58,337 bases of DNA from Ignavibacteria bacterium (GCA_947459425.1 CANHDJ010000019.1:1-58337); one strand, 5' to 3'; numbered from the stretch's first letter, positions 25,737-35,378 are shown. Program-made: numbers and translations. The notes: generated by a model not told the origin, from the letters alone.

Positions 25737-27164
25737 ATGACCTTCAATTCCTACGATCCCGAAGGATTCTACGATGAATTGTTTCAGCCCGATGGCACAC
25801 CACGCCTAGGCGCACGGAAACTCGTTGATAAAATCAATTCGCTCGGCACAGGCGATATTCGCCTTCGCCAGCAAGCAGCCGAAAGTACGCTGATGAATCT
25901 TGGTATCACTTTCAATGTGTATGGTAGCGATGAAGGTGTCGAGAAAATTTTCCCATTCGACCTTGTGCCGCGCATCGTGGATGCTGTTGAGTGGCACCAT
26001 CTTCAAACGGGCTTGTCCCAACGGATCAAGGCGCTCAATCTCTTTTTGCAGGATATTTACCATGACCAAAAAATCCTCAAAGACGGCGTAATTCCTGAGT
26101 TTGTGATAAACACCAGCAAAGCGTATTTGCCTGAATGTAAGGGCTTGGAGCCACCCAAAGGCATTTGGTGTCATATCACCGGAACCGACATCATCCGCGA
26201 CAAAGACGGCACGTTCTATGTTCTGGAGGACAATTTGCGCTGTCCGTCCGGTGTTTCCTACGTCTTGGAAAATCGGCAAGTGATGAAGCGTACATTTCCT
26301 GAAGTTTTCGCCACATCGAATGTGATTCCGGTGGACGATTATCCGTCGCGCTTGCTGGATATGCTGCATTGGCTTTCGGGACGGAAAGACCCTGTTTGTG
26401 CAGTTCTCACGCCTGGTATTTACAATTCTGCCTATTTTGAACACTCCTTTCTGGCGCGGCAAATGGGCATTGAGCTTGTCGAGGGGCGCGATTTGGTGGT
26501 GGTCAATGGAACGGTGCAGATGCGTACCACCAAAGGCTTACGCCCTGTGGATGTGATTTATCGCCGTGTGGACGATACCTTCCTCGACCCAACCGTATTC
26601 AACCCCGCTTCTTTGCTTGGTGTGCCGGGAATTATGGATGCCTATCGCAGAGGCAATGTCGCCCTTGCAAATGCGCCCGGTACAGGCGTTGCCGATGACA
26701 AAGTGGTTTATGCTTACGTTCCAAAAATGATTGAGTATTATTTAGGTGAAAAGGCGATTTTGCCCAATGTTCCGACCTACGTGTGTTGGGAAGATGACCA
26801 GCGCCAGTACGTTCTGGATAATATTGAGCAACTGGTCGTCAAAGCGGCAAATGAATCGGGCGGCTACGGAATGTTGGTGGGACCTCATGCCAGCAAAGAA
26901 GACCACGCGAAATTCCGCGAACTTGTCGCCGAAAATCCACGTAATTACATTGCTCAACCAACAATTTCCCTATCGCGCGTCCCAACCTTTGTGGATGACA
27001 CCTTTGAAGGACGGCACGTTGATTTGCGTCCCTATATTCTCTACGGCGAAGATATTTATGTGATGCCCGGCGGACTGACACGGGTTGCGCTGCGCAAAGG
27101 TTCGCTCGTCGTTAATTCTTCGCAGGGCGGCGGTAGCAAAGATACGTGGGTATTGGGGAGCTGA
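25737..27164 (+). CDS. Circularly permuted ATP-grasp protein (DUF404/DUF407)
   Basis: A 475-residue protein of the circularly permuted ATP-grasp type 2 family. Visible: DEGVEKIFPFDLVPRIV, ALNLFLQDIYHDQKIL, FYVLEDNLRCPSGVSYVLEN, VVKAANESGGYGMLVGP and FVDDTFEGRHVDLRPYILYG. These are ATP-grasp ligase motifs, and the family is usually linked to alpha-E and transglutaminase-like partners in a putative peptide-modification system. Those partners are not adjacent here: next downstream is a PASTA protein. GGGAG lies upstream of the ATG. The reaction is unknown. I see no gaps in the expected motifs. Confidence 0.85.
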   Translation: MTFNSYDPEGFYDELFQPDGTPRLGARKLVDKINSLGTGDIRLRQQAAESTLMNLGITFNVYGSDEGVEKIFPFDLVPRIVDAVEWHHLQTGLSQRIKALNLFLQDIYHDQKILKDGVIPEFVINTSKAYLPECKGLEPPKGIWCHITGTDIIRDKDGTFYVLEDNLRCPSGVSYVLENRQVMKRTFPEVFATSNVIPVDDYPSRLLDMLHWLSGRKDPVCAVLTPGIYNSAYFEHSFLARQMGIELVEGRDLVVVNGTVQMRTTKGLRPVDVIYRRVDDTFLDPTVFNPASLLGVPGIMDAYRRGNVALANAPGTGVADDKVVYAYVPKMIEYYLGEKAILPNVPTYVCWEDDQRQYVLDNIEQLVVKAANESGGYGMLVGPHASKEDHAKFRELVAENPRNYIAQPTISLSRVPTFVDDTFEGRHVDLRPYILYGEDIYVMPGGLTRVALRKGSLVVNSSQGGGSKDTWVLGS

Positions 27165-27297
27165 GGAAATGGTCATTCGCCATTGGTGGTTGGTCATTAG
27201 TCATAATGGCATTAAATTACGTCTCAGCGATACTCTTACCCAAAGCTTATCACTCAATACTGCCCAGTTTCTCTCTATTTTTGATTCACGGTAATTT

Positions 27298-28131
27298 ATG
27301 ATACAAAATATTGTTACGAGGCTTAAAGAAGTTGCTCTTTCGGCGGCTGATCGTTATCGTTCCTTTGAACAGCTCTTAGAATCTCGCGCTAAAACCCCCG
27401 AAGGCGGAGAATGGCTTCGCTACGGTTCGCGTATCGGCATTATTTTTTTCTGTATTGCCGTTGTCATTGGTACATTCGACCTTCTGTTGATGCCTTGGTA
27501 TGTGGGGCATAATTCGGTGGTGCGAATGCCCAATATTGCGGGTATGAGCTACAACCAAGCCGCACGAATACTGGAAGATAACGGCTTTTCCGTTAAAGTT
27601 GCAGGCGAATATTATCACAATTCCATTCCGGCGGGATTTATTGTCAATCAAATGCCGTTTCCGGCAAGCCTTGTCAAATCAAGCCGGACGGTGTATTTGA
27701 CGCTTTCAAAAGGCAAGCAAATGCTGGAAGTGCCGAAATTAGTGGGATTGACGGTGCGCGATGCCCGTATTGCGCTTATTCGTTTGGGATTATCGCTCAA
27801 TAACGCCGCCTACCAATTCAACGACAATATTCCGGCAAATATCATCTTTTCGCAAAGTCTTCCGGCAAAACAGCGTGTTGGTTTTGGAGCGCGGGTGGAT
27901 GTGGTCGTGAGTTTGGGACCAGAGGTTGTCTATGTTGTTGTTCCCGATGTAGAGGGCAAATCATTGGATGAAGCCCGCCGCCTCTTGAGCGCAGAAGGTT
28001 TTACGGTAGGCGAAGTTACCGATGGCGAAGTGAATGAAACCTTTATGCCCGGCACGGTCATCAAGCAAATTCCCGCTCCCCGCGATTCCGTCAAAACTGG
28101 TACGCCGATTAACCTTACTGTTACCAAGTAG
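27298..28131 (+). CDS. PASTA-domain membrane protein
   Basis: A 277-residue protein with a short cytosolic part (1-43), one membrane helix (about 48-66, IGIIFFCIAVVIGTFDLLL) and three PASTA domains outside: RMPNIAGMSYNQAARILEDNG, VPKLVGLTVRDARIALIRLG and VPDVEGKSLDEARRLLSAEG. PASTA domains bind peptidoglycan muropeptides or septal proteins. There is no kinase or transpeptidase domain, so it is a stand-alone anchor/sensor as in other Bacteroidota. A TATTTTTG box at 27276-27283 is promoter-like but unpaired. The adjacent terminator (28243-28277) separates it from mlaD. Confidence 0.88.
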   Translation: MIQNIVTRLKEVALSAADRYRSFEQLLESRAKTPEGGEWLRYGSRIGIIFFCIAVVIGTFDLLLMPWYVGHNSVVRMPNIAGMSYNQAARILEDNGFSVKVAGEYYHNSIPAGFIVNQMPFPASLVKSSRTVYLTLSKGKQMLEVPKLVGLTVRDARIALIRLGLSLNNAAYQFNDNIPANIIFSQSLPAKQRVGFGARVDVVVSLGPEVVYVVVPDVEGKSLDEARRLLSAEGFTVGEVTDGEVNETFMPGTVIKQIPAPRDSVKTGTPINLTVTK

Positions 28132-28242
28132 TTATGCTGTTTTTTACTCTTTTTGGCAGTGGCATGGTGAGGTGTCGATACTTCAGGCAAAAATTCTCTT
28201 GCCGACGCTGAACTATTTCGTAATTTTGAGTCTTGCCCACGT

Positions 28243-28277
28243 AAGCCCGACGCATTCTTCATGGCGGGCTTTTTTTT
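28243..28277 (+). terminator. Intrinsic terminator after the PASTA gene
   Basis: AAGCCCG (28243-28249) pairs with CGGGCTT (28265-28271) followed by TTTTTT. It lies in the 166-base gap before mlaD. Confidence 0.8.
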
Positions 28278-28297
28278 GTTCATTTCCCCCACACATA

Positions 28298-29257
28298 ATG
28301 GCGCAACAGTCCCCCAAAGGCATTTCCACCGAAGTTAAAGTTGGCGCGGTTACGCTTGCTTCACTTATTCTCCTCATTGCAGGAGTGATTATTGGCAAGG
28401 GGATTCTTGCCAGAACAGGTTTTACCACGATTACCATGTTGTCGCCTTCGTCAGGCGGTGTCGAGATTGCCTCGCCCGTACTGGTCAATGGCGTGAAACG
28501 CGGCGCTGTCACAACGGTTCAGCCCGTGAGCGGTGGTGTGGCAATTACGGCTTCCATTGACAATATCAGCGACCTCAAAAGTGATGCTGTTGCCAGAATT
28601 ATGATTTTGGAAATCACGGGTGGGCGCAAAATCGAAATTGCCCCCGGCACCAGCGCCAAAGCGCTTGTCGAGCGGGACACCATTCGCGGCATTTACACGG
28701 GTGATATTGCCGATTTGATTGCTATTATTGGCGAAGTTGGTCCCGATTTGAAAAATATTGTGCGAAAACTTGATACCATTGCTAATGCAGGAACGGCGCT
28801 GCTTGCCGATGGAAAGTTTGTCGGCGACACGCGCAAAGCACTCAAAAATCTTGCTGAGGTCGCCGAAAGTGCGAATACGCTCGTCGAACGCAACAAAGGC
28901 AATATCCAAGCCATTGCCAACGATTTAACCGACATTACAAAAGAACTCCGCGCAACCGTAAAAACGAACACACCGAAAGTAGATAAATTGGTCGCGCAGC
29001 TTGATTCTACGCTGACGGAAGCACGAAAGCTCATCACAACGGGCGATAAAGCCGTGAAAAATGTGGATGGTCTCGTGAAAAATGTGGACGATTTTATTCT
29101 TGATGCCAAAAACAAGGATAATCTTATTCACAAATTTGTCTATGATGCCGAATTTAATCGCCGCCTAGACAGCACCATTGCTCGTTTACAGGTCTTTTTA
29201 GATAATCTGCCACGCGATGGCATTAATGTCAATGTGCGCTTGGGATCAAGACCGTAA
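28298..29257 (+). CDS. mlaD: MlaD/MCE-family lipid-transport protein
   Basis: A 319-residue protein with a membrane helix (about 15-36, LASLILLIAGVIIGKGIL) and one MCE domain (about 40-120: GGVEIASPVLVNGVKRGAV, VARIMILEITGGRKIEI). Behind it is a long helical, heptad-rich region (residues 130-300) seen in MCE proteins that form a hexameric lipid-transfer tube between membranes. The permease (mlaE) and ATPase (mlaF) are not next to it, so it is a stand-alone copy. Start at 28298 (MAQQSPKGIS) is chosen, just downstream of the terminator; the frame from 28034 overlaps the PASTA gene and is not real. Confidence 0.87.
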   Translation: MAQQSPKGISTEVKVGAVTLASLILLIAGVIIGKGILARTGFTTITMLSPSSGGVEIASPVLVNGVKRGAVTTVQPVSGGVAITASIDNISDLKSDAVARIMILEITGGRKIEIAPGTSAKALVERDTIRGIYTGDIADLIAIIGEVGPDLKNIVRKLDTIANAGTALLADGKFVGDTRKALKNLAEVAESANTLVERNKGNIQAIANDLTDITKELRATVKTNTPKVDKLVAQLDSTLTEARKLITTGDKAVKNVDGLVKNVDDFILDAKNKDNLIHKFVYDAEFNRRLDSTIARLQVFLDNLPRDGINVNVRLGSRP

Positions 29258-29259
29258 AC

Positions 29260-29907
29260 ATGAAATATACTCCACTGACCGAACCGCTCCACGACTACAT
29301 CTGCACGACATTTTCCGCAGAAGACGACTTTTTGCGGCAATTAAAGCGTGAATCAGACGCGGCAGGCTTTCCGGCAATTCATATTGCGCCGGAACAGGTT
29401 GCCTTGTTGCAAGTATTGTTGCGGGCTGTGGGCGCGAAGCGCGTTTTAGAAATTGGCGCTTTGGCGGGGTATTCCGCTATTGCAATGGTACGCGCATTGC
29501 CCGATGACGCACGATTACTGACGTTGGAGCGGAATCCCGCTCATGCGGAATTTGTTCGCCGAAAAGTCCGCGAATCGGCGTTAGAACACATCATTGAAGT
29601 TCGTGTTGGCGATGCCAAACAGATATTGCGTACAGTAGATGAAGCTCCATTCGATGTTGTGTTCATTGATGCCGATAAAGCCGGGTATTCGGCGTACTTA
29701 GACCTCGCCTTGCCGCTTTTGCGCGTGGGCGGTATCATTTGCGCCGACAATACGCTTGCATGGGGCAATATTGCGGACACTAGCACTTCCGATGCAACAG
29801 TGCAAGCACTTCAACGCTTTAACCATGCCATGAGCGCTCATCCGCAGTTGCAATCCTGCCTTATTCCTATCGCCGAAGGTATGACGCTCGGTGTGAAATT
29901 GTCGTAA
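29260..29907 (+). CDS. Caffeoyl-CoA-type O-methyltransferase family protein
   Basis: A 215-residue SAM-dependent O-methyltransferase (OMT family 3). Visible: VLEIGALAGYSAIAMVRALP (SAM motif I), FDVVFIDADKAGYSAYLDLA (metal/SAM region) and GGIICADNTLAWGNIAD. Members are cation-dependent dimers acting on catechol-like or tRNA-uridine hydroxyls (the TrmR subgroup of the same fold). The exact substrate is undetermined. It starts two bases after the mlaD stop, which strongly suggests a shared transcript. Confidence 0.85.
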   Translation: MKYTPLTEPLHDYICTTFSAEDDFLRQLKRESDAAGFPAIHIAPEQVALLQVLLRAVGAKRVLEIGALAGYSAIAMVRALPDDARLLTLERNPAHAEFVRRKVRESALEHIIEVRVGDAKQILRTVDEAPFDVVFIDADKAGYSAYLDLALPLLRVGGIICADNTLAWGNIADTSTSDATVQALQRFNHAMSAHPQLQSCLIPIAEGMTLGVKLS

Positions 29908-29953
29908 TTGCCGCCGCCGCAGTCGGCTTTCCTTCCTTTTAATCCCTCAATCT

Positions 29954-30793
29954 ATGACTATCGTACAAGCAATTATTCTCGGTTTTGTCCAAGGGCTGAC
30001 AGAATTTCTCCCCGTGAGTAGTTCAGCACATCTCACACTTGTTGGCAAAGCAATGGGGCTGATTTCGCCGGAACACCCGGAGGCGTGGACGGCATTTATT
30101 GCCGTGATTCAGCTTGGAACGTTACTGGCGGTCTTAGTCTACTTTGCCCGCGATATTGCGCAGATTTCAACGGCATTTCTGCGGGATAATCTGTTAGAGC
30201 GTAAACCGTTGAAGGAACAAGCGCTGGAGTCAAAAATGGGCTGGTTTGTTATTATTGGGACGTTGCCGATTGTTACGATTGGTCTGGCACTCAAAAAAAT
30301 TATTGAAAGCAGTTTGACGAAAGATGTTACGCTCATTGCGTGGACGCTCATTGTTTTGGCGGTGGTACTGTTTATCGCCGAGCGTGTGAGCAAGCAATTA
30401 CGCGGCTTTGAGGAAATCACGTGGCGCGATGCGGTAATTATCGGCTTTGCTCAAACGTTGGCGCTGTTTCCGGGCGCGTCCCGCTCCGGCACGACCATTA
30501 CGGCGGGCTTGTTTACGGGTTTGAAGCGTGATGTTGCAGCGCGATTTTCCTTTCTACTGAGTATTCCTGCGGTATTCGCCAGTGGTGTGCTTCAACTTAA
30601 ACAATCGCTTGCTTTTATGAATACGCAAGATTTGACCACGCTTTTGGTGGCAACTCTTGTTTCCGGTATTTCCGGTTATGCCGCCATTGCACTGCTTTTG
30701 CGGTATTTGCAGACGCACACAACGACGGTGTTTGTGGTCTATCGCATTATGCTCGGAGTGGCATTACTGACAATTTGGAAAACGCTGTTTTGA
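29954..30793 (+). CDS. uppP: Undecaprenyl-diphosphatase UppP (BacA)
   Basis: A 279-residue multi-pass inner membrane phosphatase recycling undecaprenyl pyrophosphate for cell-wall synthesis; it also gives bacitracin resistance. Both signature segments are present: GLTEFLPVSSSAHLTLVG near residue 15 and PGASRSGTTITAGLFTGLKRDVAARF near residue 172. About eight hydrophobic helices are visible. It follows the O-methyltransferase gene by 46 bases; comB follows 64 bases later. Confidence 0.95.
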   Translation: MTIVQAIILGFVQGLTEFLPVSSSAHLTLVGKAMGLISPEHPEAWTAFIAVIQLGTLLAVLVYFARDIAQISTAFLRDNLLERKPLKEQALESKMGWFVIIGTLPIVTIGLALKKIIESSLTKDVTLIAWTLIVLAVVLFIAERVSKQLRGFEEITWRDAVIIGFAQTLALFPGASRSGTTITAGLFTGLKRDVAARFSFLLSIPAVFASGVLQLKQSLAFMNTQDLTTLLVATLVSGISGYAAIALLLRYLQTHTTTVFVVYRIMLGVALLTIWKTLF

Positions 30794-30857
30794 GCATTGC
30801 CGTATCTTGCTGTTTTATCTTTTGAATCTGAAAAACGCCGTTTGTTGAGGAGTCGCT

Positions 30858-31691
30858 ATGACATTGCAATTAAATGTTTTACTCAGCCCGCGCTTACTCA
30901 TGGATGAATCTATTCTTGAGAATAGCATTGCCATTGTTATTGATATTTTTCGTGCAACCACCACCATCGCAACGGCGCTGGAACAAGGGGCAAAGGAGAT
31001 TGTTCCCGTTGCGACACTGGCTGAGGCGGAAGCTAAAGCAAAGGAATTGCGCGGACGATTTGGTGAAGCGTCGGTACTGCTCTGCGGTGAGCGCGGTGGG
31101 CTGAAGCCGACGGGATTTGATTTGGGAAATTCGCCGCTTGAATACACCCGCGAGACGGTCGAGGGAAAAATTCTTATTCTCAGCACGTCCAATGGTACAT
31201 CGGCGCTGCAAGCCGTGAAAGCAGCGCCGCTTGTGCTGGCGGCTTCGTTTGCGAATATGAAGCACGTGGTGAATTTTGTGATGAAATATTTGATTCTCCG
31301 CGAAGCACGTGCCTTGCAAAATAGTGATGAGCAATCCCCAGCGAATAATCGCATTGACCGTATTCATCTGGTGTGCGCGGGGAGTAATGGCGAGTTTAGT
31401 TACGAGGACACACTTTGCGCTGGGGCGCTTATTGATGCGCTTGCCGAAGAATTGACCATAGGAGAGACTAGTTTTACGTGTACGGATTCCGCAAAAGCCG
31501 CCCAATTGCTCTTTCGCGCCGAGAATAATCTTGCTCAAACGCTTGTTTCCACGCTCCATGCAGAGTATTTGCGCAGTATCGGTTTTGGGGAAGATGTTGA
31601 ATTTTGCGTCCAAGCGAACACCTCCCGTATGGTTCCTCTACGCCGAGCCGATGGAGCGCTTGTCCACTGGCATAATCCCCTAAATTTGTAG
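30858..31691 (+). CDS. comB: ComB-family 2-phosphosulfolactate phosphatase
   Basis: A 277-residue protein of the ComB family, which removes phosphate from (R)-2-phospho-3-sulfolactate in coenzyme M-type or sulfolactate metabolism. Motifs: IAIVIDIFRATTTIATALEQGA near residue 25, LCGERGGLKPTGFDLGNSPLEY near 75 and LILSTSNGTSAL, then VCAGSNGEFSYEDTLCAGAL. No other coenzyme M or sulfolactate genes are nearby, so the role outside methanogens (as in many bacteria that carry comB) is unclear. The convergent next gene is the beta-CASP nuclease. Confidence 0.88.
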   Translation: MTLQLNVLLSPRLLMDESILENSIAIVIDIFRATTTIATALEQGAKEIVPVATLAEAEAKAKELRGRFGEASVLLCGERGGLKPTGFDLGNSPLEYTRETVEGKILILSTSNGTSALQAVKAAPLVLAASFANMKHVVNFVMKYLILREARALQNSDEQSPANNRIDRIHLVCAGSNGEFSYEDTLCAGALIDALAEELTIGETSFTCTDSAKAAQLLFRAENNLAQTLVSTLHAEYLRSIGFGEDVEFCVQANTSRMVPLRRADGALVHWHNPLNL

Positions 31692-31755
31692 CACCGTTTT
31701 TGTCAAAGCACGAAGCAAATTTCGTTTCTATTCCTCTTGGATGGGCGACAAGACA

Positions 31756-33156
31756 TTACAATTCAAGACGATACGATTCTCCAAGCCCCGGAATAATCAC
31801 GTTCATTTCAGGAAAATTTGCTTTGACGGTTGCGCTCATCGACGCAGTAGCGGCGGGGTCGCCGTGTACCAAAAAGATGTGCTTGGGCTTGGTTGCGAAA
31901 ATGTAATCTAGCAATTCGTCACGCCGTGCGTGTGCGCTAAAGCGGAAGCGTTCGAGTTCGCAAGCGCGAGTAGTGGGCTTATTTGCCATCGTAAATTCCA
32001 CATCACGTTCCGATTGCAAAAGCGCATAGCCGGGCGTGGAAGGGTCTTGATAGCCCATCACTCCAATCCCAAAGTTCCTGATACCGAGCCAGCGCTGTGC
32101 CAGCCGATACGAAGGACTACCTTCATTCAACATACCACTGGAAATAATGACAATCGAAGGTTGATTGAAAAACTTACCATTCATCATTGTTTCATATTTG
32201 ATGTAGGTCAGAGGGATACTAGTAAGCTGAAATCCTGATTCCACGCGCGGTACCGTGTGCGCATAGCGGTCGTAAATCTTGGAAATGCGTTTGCTCATGC
32301 CACCGGTGAATATCGGCAATTTGGGGATTTTGCCTGCGTTCATCAGTTCCGACACAATTTTCAAGACTTCTTGCGTTTTACCCAAAGCAAAGGTGGGAAG
32401 CAGTACCGAGCCGTCCTGACCAATAATCCGATTGATAAAGTCCGCCAAGCGTTCCTTTTCCTCGCCGTAAGTATGCGGCTTGTCCTCCGCGCCATTAGTA
32501 CATTCGATAATCAAGCAGTCCAAATGATGTCTCGGCAGCGACGCGCCCGTGAGCAAGGCTTGTGGGGAAAATTTCACATCGCCTGTGTGCATGATTGTTG
32601 CGCCTCCCGCTTCAAACATTACTCCGGCAGAGCCGATAATATGCCCTGCATCGTGGAAGGTGAGTGTAATATCATCTGCCGACGCACTCGTGCCGGAAGC
32701 GCCATTGTAGGTCGAGGTTTTATGTTGGAGTTTAAGCGGTTCGTTGTAGAGTGTGCCTTCAAAAACGACAGGAAATTTGTCAAGCATCGTCGGAACGTAG
32801 AAATCGAGCGCTCCGGCGGGTAATTGACTCACATCGTCGAGTTTGAACAGTTTTATCGTATTGCGGAGCATGATTTCAATAAGGTCGCGGGTGGGGCGCG
32901 TGGCAATCATACGTGCATGAGGAAGGCTCTTCATAATGTACGGCAGTCCACCCAAGTGGTCGGTGTGGGCATGAGTCAAGACAAAGGTGTGAACGGGGCG
33001 CTCACCAAGAAGTTCTAACTGCGGAAGCGCCTCGCGGTCGCGTCGGCGCGGGTGCAAGCCTGAATCAATAAGGACACCATGTCCGTCAATATTCACATAA
33101 CAAGAATTTGCGCCGATTTCGCCTGCGCCTCCCAGCATCATAAGTTCAATATTCAT
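31756..33156 (-). CDS. Metallo-beta-lactamase/beta-CASP RNA-processing exonuclease
   Basis: A 466-residue protein with an MBL domain and beta-CASP insert, as in CPSF-73/YSH1-type ribonucleases. Catalytic zinc motif THAHTDHLGGLPY (HxHxDH) is near residue 61, with ITLTFHDAGHIIGSAG and TIMHTGDVKFSPQ as motifs 3 and 4; beta-CASP motif A/C are seen in VIISSGMLNEGS and the terminal FSAHARRDELLDYI with VHGDP. It would process RNA in the cytosol. Convergent with comB, with no strong terminator between them (only a weak CGAA/TTCG stem). The start at 33156 gives MNIELMMLGGAGEIG, typical of the family. Confidence 0.92.
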   Translation of the reverse strand: MNIELMMLGGAGEIGANSCYVNIDGHGVLIDSGLHPRRRDREALPQLELLGERPVHTFVLTHAHTDHLGGLPYIMKSLPHARMIATRPTRDLIEIMLRNTIKLFKLDDVSQLPAGALDFYVPTMLDKFPVVFEGTLYNEPLKLQHKTSTYNGASGTSASADDITLTFHDAGHIIGSAGVMFEAGGATIMHTGDVKFSPQALLTGASLPRHHLDCLIIECTNGAEDKPHTYGEEKERLADFINRIIGQDGSVLLPTFALGKTQEVLKIVSELMNAGKIPKLPIFTGGMSKRISKIYDRYAHTVPRVESGFQLTSIPLTYIKYETMMNGKFFNQPSIVIISSGMLNEGSPSYRLAQRWLGIRNFGIGVMGYQDPSTPGYALLQSERDVEFTMANKPTTRACELERFRFSAHARRDELLDYIFATKPKHIFLVHGDPAATASMSATVKANFPEMNVIIPGLGESYRLEL

Positions 33157-33213
33157 TCTGTCGGTCTCTTTGCTATTCGTGGTGATACAGAAAAAGTCTG
33201 TATCATGTTGGAT

Positions 33214-34902
33214 TTATTGTGGTTGCTTTAGAAGCGCTTTGTAGCGCACAGGATTGTGCAATAGTGCGGATGCTGTCTCAATGTCCGCATCATCGCTTAA
33301 TGTTTTACTGATGACTGTGCTGCGCGGGTAAAAACGCTCCAAAATTTCTTCGTAGAGTGCAAAACTGATAAGTTCACGCTGTTTCTCTAACTCCTGTGCT
33401 TGATCTTTAGCAAGTTGGTTTTTCGCTGCCGTGATATGTGCCATCAAAGCCGTGTTCGAGCCTTGATTTTGCGAAGTTTTCAAGAGTTTTTCGCATTCAG
33501 TCAGTTTGCGAAATGCCGGGCTTTCGTAGGTAAATTTTGAGCGTTTCGCAAAGGTGACAAACTGGTCGAAGAGGCGCTTTTCAACGACAAATTTTTCAGG
33601 CAAGGTCTTTTTATCGCCGGCGTACTCATTGGCAAAAGCAAAAAGAGTGTTGTGCTTGAAAAGTTCGCCCAACACATCCGATTGCGCCCGCACTGCGACA
33701 ACACTATCGGGCGAAATACCCGTCGCATCGCGGACAACGCGCCCGGTTGAGGTTTTGAAGGTTTTGGTCGTATCCAAATTTGATTTTACAATACCATGTC
33801 GCCGCCCGTTATAGTCAATTTTTTGAATACAGCGCCCCGATGGAGTATAGTATTTTGCCGTCGTCATTTTGAGCGTTGCATCGTATGGCAGCGAGGAAAT
33901 CGTCTGAACAAGCCCTTTACCAAAGGAGCGTTCGCCAATAACCACGCCTCGGTCTAGGTCTTGCATTGCTCCGGCGACGATTTCACTAGCGCTGGCGGTG
34001 TTGTCGTTGATAAGGACGGCAAGCGGCAACGTCGGTTCAATCGGCTGGCGGCGCGAGAAATAGCGCCTTTCGGTATCATTGCTGCGTCCGCGTGTCGAAA
34101 CAATCATTGTTCCTTGTGGAACAAAAAATTCACTAATACTCACGGCAGCATCCAGTAAACCGCCCGGATTATCGCGCAAATCCACGATAAGCCCGCGCAA
34201 TGCCGATTTATTATCCGCCGCTTGCTTATTAAGCGCATTCAAGGCATCGCGCACTTCTGTTGCTGCATTATGCGTGAATCGTTCAAGCCGCACGTAGCCA
34301 ATATCGTTTTGAATAATGCCGAAATAGGTAACGTTTTTGAGCGTGACTTCCTGCCGTGCAAGCGTAATGCGGAGTGTGTCGCGCACTCCTGCCCGCAATA
34401 TGCGCATTGTAACGCTTGTACCAGGCTTCCCGCGAGTAAACCTGCGGAGTTCGTCGGATTTGACATTCATCACCACCGCAGAGTCAATTGCGTAAATTCT
34501 ATCGCCAACCCGCAAACCCGCTTTTTCTGCCGAACAGCCTTCGGTAATACCGACGATAGTAACGGCGCTATCCATCAGAGCAGTCGTGATGCCGAGTCCG
34601 CCATAAACGCCCGTCGTGATAATATCTACTTCCTCGTTATCTTCATCGGCGATGTAGGAGGTGTAGGGGTCGAGATGCTTGACCATTCCTTCGATACCCG
34701 CTTCGATAAATTCGGCGGGATCAATTTCATCAACATAGTCGTTGGAAACTTGGCGAAAAAATTCCCCGAAAACAGCAAGGGATTTCGAGATTTTCATGTA
34801 TGCTGCGTTGTCCATGGCTGCGTGAAATCCCCATGAGGAAATGCCAGCAGACAGAATGAGAAATGACCAAAGGAGGACTCGTAATAAACCAGTACGTCGC
34901 AT
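33214..34902 (-). CDS. S41-family C-terminal processing peptidase (CtpA-like)
   Basis: A 562-residue periplasmic serine protease. N-terminal membrane/signal segment RTGLLRVLLWSFLILSAGI; then a helical region (YMKISKSLAVFGEFFRQVSND), a PDZ domain (GLGITTALMDSAVTIVGITE..GLRVGDRIYAI) and the S41 core. Catalytic Ser lies in NDNTASASEIVAGAMQDL, and Lys in GERSFGKGLVQ, as in CtpA/Tsp. It cleaves proteins at their C-termini in envelope quality control. Start at 34902 (MRRTGLL) is chosen; the frame from 35145 would overlap the hypothetical gene upstream. The C-terminal 120 residues (helical, KLTECEKLLKTS) are longer than the minimum family. Confidence 0.92.
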   Translation of the reverse strand: MRRTGLLRVLLWSFLILSAGISSWGFHAAMDNAAYMKISKSLAVFGEFFRQVSNDYVDEIDPAEFIEAGIEGMVKHLDPYTSYIADEDNEEVDIITTGVYGGLGITTALMDSAVTIVGITEGCSAEKAGLRVGDRIYAIDSAVVMNVKSDELRRFTRGKPGTSVTMRILRAGVRDTLRITLARQEVTLKNVTYFGIIQNDIGYVRLERFTHNAATEVRDALNALNKQAADNKSALRGLIVDLRDNPGGLLDAAVSISEFFVPQGTMIVSTRGRSNDTERRYFSRRQPIEPTLPLAVLINDNTASASEIVAGAMQDLDRGVVIGERSFGKGLVQTISSLPYDATLKMTTAKYYTPSGRCIQKIDYNGRRHGIVKSNLDTTKTFKTSTGRVVRDATGISPDSVVAVRAQSDVLGELFKHNTLFAFANEYAGDKKTLPEKFVVEKRLFDQFVTFAKRSKFTYESPAFRKLTECEKLLKTSQNQGSNTALMAHITAAKNQLAKDQAQELEKQRELISFALYEEILERFYPRSTVISKTLSDDADIETASALLHNPVRYKALLKQPQ

Positions 34903-34961
34903 AACAAGAAAAATAAAGTCGAACAACAAGGAATTGTGCTTAGAAGGATGCAAAGCATCTT

Positions 34962-35378
34962 TTAGAGCGCCGTTGCCGTTGGATTGAGAAGAAATTCTTG
35001 AATTTTTTCTAAGTCTTCTGGCGTTAAAAACTGTCCAATAGCATCCACCAAAACGCTCAAAAGCGAGGATTTGTAGGTCATATAGGTATTCGCTTCGCCT
35101 TTGCGAAAGACTTGGTAGTTGATTTGCGTATTGAGCATTTGCCATTGGCTTTTCATTTCGATAAAGCCGAGCGCGACGGAGATAAGGAGTTCCTCACTAT
35201 CATCGCCCACATCGTCAAGATGCGAGAGGAAATTTGCACGAACATCCATAATCCATTGAGCTAAATCTGACCGGTCTTGTGGTGTGCCTTCCTGATAGGC
35301 ATCCAGACTGGATTTCCACATTTCTTCGACGGCGTTGCTCTCCAGAGCCTCGCGTAAACGCTGAACAGTCATGAGCAT
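34962..35378 (-). CDS. Hypothetical protein, all-helical
   Basis: A 138-residue acidic, predicted all-helical protein with no family I recognise. It opens MLMTVQRLREALESNAVEEM, then a helix TPQDRSDLAQWIMDVRANFL and a mid-region DDVGDDSEELLISVALGFIEM, and ends LTPEDLEKIQEFLLNP. No signal peptide, membrane segment or cysteine pair is seen. It lies 59 bases upstream of the S41 protease gene on the same strand and may be co-transcribed. ATG at 35378 or 35372 could be the start. Codon use looks like its neighbours. Confidence 0.65.
   Translation of the reverse strand: MLMTVQRLREALESNAVEEMWKSSLDAYQEGTPQDRSDLAQWIMDVRANFLSHLDDVGDDSEELLISVALGFIEMKSQWQMLNTQINYQVFRKGEANTYMTYKSSLLSVLVDAIGQFLTPEDLEKIQEFLLNPTATAL

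Noticed and set aside
28034..28297. Extended N-terminus of the MlaD protein overlapping the PASTA gene
   Set aside because: It would read through the PASTA coding region in another frame and cross the terminator at 28243-28277; MAQQSPKGIS at 28298 is the natural start.
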